Shown here: piece by piece, positions 61,601 to 64,000 of the stretch
How the letters are laid out: each line of letters opens with the position of its first letter
How positions within the stretch are numbered: the stretch's first letter is position 1
The notes under the pieces: generated by a model
The model's database searches: none
Told to the model about the DNA's origin: nothing
Seen by the model: only the letters and a program-made list of their open reading frames with translations
Program-made: the position numbers and the translations under genes
Origin: Gavia stellata
Lineage: Eukaryota > Chordata > Aves > Gaviiformes > Gaviidae
Assembly: GCF_030936135.1 (NCBI RefSeq)
Contig: NC_082595.1
Location: forward strand, 85,116,451 to 85,180,450
Length of the DNA stretch: 64,000 nt
Reading direction: 5' to 3'

Positions 61601-64000
61601 CTTTTCAAGAGAACTGATGGCTTTGGCACAACATGGCTAGTTTAAGCTGAATGTTATTTGGCCCCACTTTATATATAGGTCTTGGTTACACTGAATAAAG
61701 TATGGCTTGCTTTTCAGTGTATTCATTTGAAAAAGAAAAAAACAAGATGCAGGCTTTCCTTGCACAGCAACATACTGTAAATGCCTTATTTTTCTCTTAT
61801 GATGGCTATCTTCCTTGGTGGAAGTTGCTGAGATCTGTGGAAATTATCTTGACAGTATTGGATCCCTCAGCTCATTTCACAGTAAACAGGGAGTTACAAA
61901 TGTGGAGCATCTCTCAACTCTCTGCTCCTGAAAGAGATCTCTGATACATGAAGTAAATGAAACAGAAACTCTACTTGTTGTAGCATAATATTCACTAATT
62001 TCTTCTTTTAGTTACTAGAAGATGGTATCACTTCACACCAATAAGTACTTGAAATTTGGTATATCTCTACAGAATTGGTACACGAGCTGCATTGCAGTTT
62101 CTGTTGCCTCCATTGCACATGTCTTGTCCGGGAACTACTTCAATATTTTACCCAATTACTACTTAAAGCAGAATGTATAAACAGTCATCGGAGCAGGGAT
62201 CAGAACCCAGCACCTCCTTCTCCCCGCAGAGACCCTTGCATGCTCTGATGCAGAGCGCTATGTTCCCTCTTCCTCATTTCACACCAAGAAATCTTGAACC
62301 CTTTTTTTAACCTGTATCACTTCCACAACCAGGAGGTTGTTGCAGAATAGTCTCCAGGCTGGTTGCTGGGAGATGAGGGTTTGAGGCTAGGTTTCAAGCT
62401 TCTTCAGACAATAAGGAAAAGGCAAACAGCTGCTTCACTTCTTCTGTGGTTCAAAAGAAACTAGTGCTCCCTGCTGTTATGAAAGGATGATTGAGGACCA
62501 ATTTCAGGAGAAGGTTTGGGGATATCTTATGTCCCTGAAGAATGTGATGCCGATCATCCTGGGTGACCAGGTTTTTCTGACTACTTAGTTCCTACCGAAA
62601 ACTCAGTTGTGCATCATGTCAGTTTTAGATGTGTAAGTAGATGGTTATCCAGTAAGCATAATTTGATGTTACAAAACTGTATTGCAATGTCCAAGTATAT
62701 ACGTGGATCTAGCCCTTTATCCATTTCGAATTTCATGTCCTCAAATAACCTATTTTTTTTAAAGAAAGAAGGTTATAACCTCCATAAGGTTATTTTCAAA
62801 CTGGGGGAATGGTAGAGATTGACCTACTAGCATCCAGAAAAAATCCCATCTCCTTTCAAAAGCCCATTAAAGCATCAGAATTTCCTTGTATAAATACAAT
62901 CACAGGCTCAAATTGCATGTGGTAGAATAAACACTGAATGCTTATTTCCATCTTCTCCTACCTTTACTACAAAGCAGTAATTTATCGTGATGTTTGAAAA
63001 GCCTAACTGTTTGCAAAGGTAAACCCTTGATGCTCAGGAGTTTCAAATTTAGTTTATTTGCCTTCCAGCTTTCTGCTTATTGCTTTATAACATTACATAC
63101 AAACCCAGAAACTCTGCAGTTATGTTTCTATATCCTTGTAATGTAGGTGCTTTCAAGTATGGACATCCTCTTAAATGACTGGCACAGAACCAGAGAAAAA
63201 TACTCATTTAATACGGCTCCATCTCCATTGGTGGATTATTTTTTTTTTAAGCTTAGCATAGTTGGTTTTACATTGCCCTTGTTTGTACTTTCATTTGCGT
63301 CTCTGTTTTGAATTTTGATCATTTCTGACAACATGCAGTCCCAAGGGACTCACATAGCCTGATTACATACATTGGATGTTTTGTATTCTGCATTGCATTA
63401 TCATCTAATCAGGTTAAAGTGGTAAAGATTTACTAATGGGAACATTCAGTTGCCCTAGATTTTGTCTTAAATTTATTAAGTTGCTTTACTTTAAAAGTTG
63501 ATCCACTTTAACATCATTCAATCTGGGATGTTAAAGGACAAAAATGGCATGTTACATTCAACTGATATTCTAAATTACTCTAAATTAGGAGGAATTTTGT
63601 TGACACACTCAGTAAAACTATGATTCAAACACTTCATTTCTGTTCATATTTATCCATTTCCCACAATGAACATGATGAAAAAAAAGAAAACATATTCCAG
63701 GAATTCTGAGATAGTTTAGTATAAGTGAAATATAAATAACTCCTAACTATACTGAAAATTAAATTTCAGTCAATGTTGACCTATTCTTCCCAACAGCTTC
63801 CAAAAACCAGTGTGAAAGGACTCTCTGCAGTTGGAAAGTCTTCTCAAAGATAAGATGTGAAAGTACAAGATACTTGATTAGAATTCAGTTGGCCAGCGCA
63901 ATCTCCGATGTGTCATAAAGTTGGGGAATTTTTGCAATATGACGATAATTCGGTATCAGCCTCTCGGCAGCTTTTGCCAGCTGGATTGCTTGACTGAGTT
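34487..64000 (+). CDS. DST: DST (dystonin/BPAG1), 5' part of the transmembrane isoform
   Basis: Three coding exons (34487-34667, 35092-35126, 49952-50140) encode residues 1-135 in phase. They start MIAAAFLVLLRPYSIQCALF with a hydrophobic segment (about 17-38), then WHRRLQKGRHP, SVFSGRSRSR, HHFRSEGFR, QSEQETSVRKR-like SEQETSVRKRKIKKSSR and VQPEFYHSVQ. This matches the human DST isoform with an N-terminal membrane anchor (BPAG1 a2/b2 type) almost residue for residue. Dystonin is a giant spectraplakin joining actin, microtubules and intermediate filaments. This variant is placed at perinuclear/ER membranes. The actin-binding calponin-homology exons and everything else lie beyond the window. The in-frame TGA at 34481 fixes the start. 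Confidence 0.95.
35092..35126 (+). CDS. DST: DST exon 2, 35-nt micro-exon
   Basis: The acceptor is cttcccttccAG and the donor TCTGAG|GTAATT. With the carried base it encodes DAVMRTHHFRSE (residues 61-72). Human DST has DAVLRSHHFRSE. It is easy to miss in gene prediction because of its size. The intron before it is only 424 nt, whereas the one after it is 14.8 kb. Confidence 0.95.
36860..36891. repeat. DST: C6-T-C6-AA-C17 tract
   Basis: C-run cluster on plus in DST intron 2. The minus strand is G-rich with at least four G runs of three or more, so it could form a G-quadruplex. Length is likely polymorphic and error-prone in sequencing. Confidence 0.9.
37040..37130 (+). mobile_element. tRNA-derived SINE relic (MIR-like head)
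   Basis: An A-box-like GTGGGTTGGCATTCG is followed at tRNA-like spacing by a B-box-like GGGTTCAAATCTGAC. This is the layout of the tRNA-derived head of MIR/core-SINEs. The body is decayed. Confidence 0.42.
40480..41530 (+). other. GC-richer anonymous segment
   Basis: GC content is clearly above the flanking intron, with a 136-codon open frame (40477-40887) and others to about 41487. No splice sites or protein motif support a gene. It may be a decayed retroelement or old duplication. Confidence 0.3.
47034..47050. repeat. Poly-T run
   Basis: Seventeen T in DST intron 2. Confidence 0.85.
49952..50140 (+). CDS. DST: DST exon 3, basic linker
   Basis: The acceptor is tttctgttacAG and the donor AACCT|GTAAGT. 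It is 189 nt, phase 0 on both sides, residues 73-135: GFRSSPRHARRRVAPRLEE, TQPIVEAHHLSEQETSVRKR, KIKKSSRVQPEFYHSVQ, ending TRKP. Human DST has the same segment with an extra alanine run between RRRV and RLEE that is missing here. Confidence 0.95.
51929..53170 (-). mobile_element. CR1 LINE, 3' end plus older upstream part
   Basis: 51929-51990 on plus reads ACAGAATCACAGAATGACTA then AAGACCTGTAAGATCATCAA, the inverted CR1 tail. Farther right, CTCCTCCTGATCATTTTTGT (about 52460) and CCAGGTCATTAATGAAGACA (about 53025) resemble antisense CR1 sequence near the end of ORF2. Whether this is one element or two nested ones is uncertain; the 52000-52400 stretch is unclear. Confidence 0.5.
58620..59450 (+). 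other. GC-richer, CT-rich segment with long open frames
   Basis: About 830 bases of C/T-rich sequence with a 169-codon open frame at 58625-59134 and a 103-codon one at 59162-59473, rich in Ser, Leu and Pro as expected from CT-rich DNA. No family motif or splice support, so more likely a decayed repeat than a gene. Confidence 0.35.
59815..60090 (+). mobile_element. Ancient CR1/L3-like LINE relic
   Basis: Words in CR1 order: GATGAGGAGAGATTAAAAGA, then AAAAGGCTGAGAGGAGGTAC, CTATGAACACATCAGGGAAG and CAGGTGGCAACTAGAGGAAG. They correspond to the usual tail region (reduced gagcctggagaagagaaggct, then ataagcaatggg-type text). Strongly diverged. Confidence 0.45.
62185..62300 (-). mobile_element. tRNA-derived SINE relic
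   Basis: The plus strand GGGATCAGAACCCAGCACCT followed by CAGAGCGCTATG looks like the inverted head of a tRNA-derived SINE (B-box complement GGATCAGAACC, then an anticodon-arm-like stretch). Old and incomplete. Confidence 0.38.

Larger units (their letters stand above)
50141..64000 (+). other. DST: DST intron 3 (partial)
   Basis: From the exon 3 donor to the window end. I searched for the next human-like exon (Ser-rich, SADFSDEDD) and saw none. It holds a CR1 remnant (51929-53170), an old LINE relic (59815-60090), CT-rich sequence (51120-51500 and 58620-59450) and a SINE-like patch (62185-62300). Confidence 0.8.

Noticed and set aside
63796..63852. Possible DST exon (ccaacag acceptor followed by LPKTSVKG frame)
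   Set aside because: The acceptor-like sequence and open frame are short, end in TAA without a donor, and do not resemble the expected next DST exon.

Overview
The window is vertebrate nuclear DNA, almost certainly avian. The recognisable interspersed repeats are mostly CR1 LINEs, ranging from recent 3' ends to a long ORF2 fragment, with a few old tRNA-derived SINE (MIR-like) relics. Genes have small exons and introns of 0.1-15 kb, and two strong CpG islands mark promoters. I recognise parts of three genes. Their order and strands match human 6p12.1 read in reverse: ZNF451 (-), BEND6 (-), DST (+). The species cannot be named from the sequence alone.

Layout. 1-3976 is an intron of ZNF451. Its first coding exon lies at 3977-4060 (-) and its CpG-island promoter at about 4440-5400. 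5390-7080 is a decayed CR1 on the minus strand that abuts the island. 7080-11660 is the gap between ZNF451 and BEND6; human KIAA1586 occupies this position, but no such gene is visible here. 11722-21420 holds all coding exons of BEND6 on the minus strand. 21421-33960 is the inferred first intron of BEND6. About 33340-35050 is a large CpG island that looks like a shared head-to-head promoter for BEND6 (-) and the transmembrane isoform of DST (+). DST coding exons lie at 34487-34667, 35092-35126 (35 nt) and 49952-50140. From 50141 to the window end I find no further DST exon.

BEND6 is the best-resolved and most informative locus. Its exons splice in phase into a predicted 477-residue protein, or 444 residues without one cassette exon. 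From memory, the human protein is about 279 residues. The extra length comes from an N-terminal exon lying upstream of the position of the human start Met, a 99-nt phase-0 cassette exon, and an 88-codon final exon that has no ATG and is therefore easy to miss.

Function. BEND6 is a BEN-domain co-repressor acting on CSL/RBPJ in Notch signalling. DST (dystonin/BPAG1) is a giant cytoskeletal linker, and the window carries only its membrane-anchor N-terminus. ZNF451 is a SUMO ligase/elongase. The first two probably share a promoter; the evidence does not suggest that the three act in one pathway. No virus, CRISPR array, rRNA or tRNA gene was recognised.
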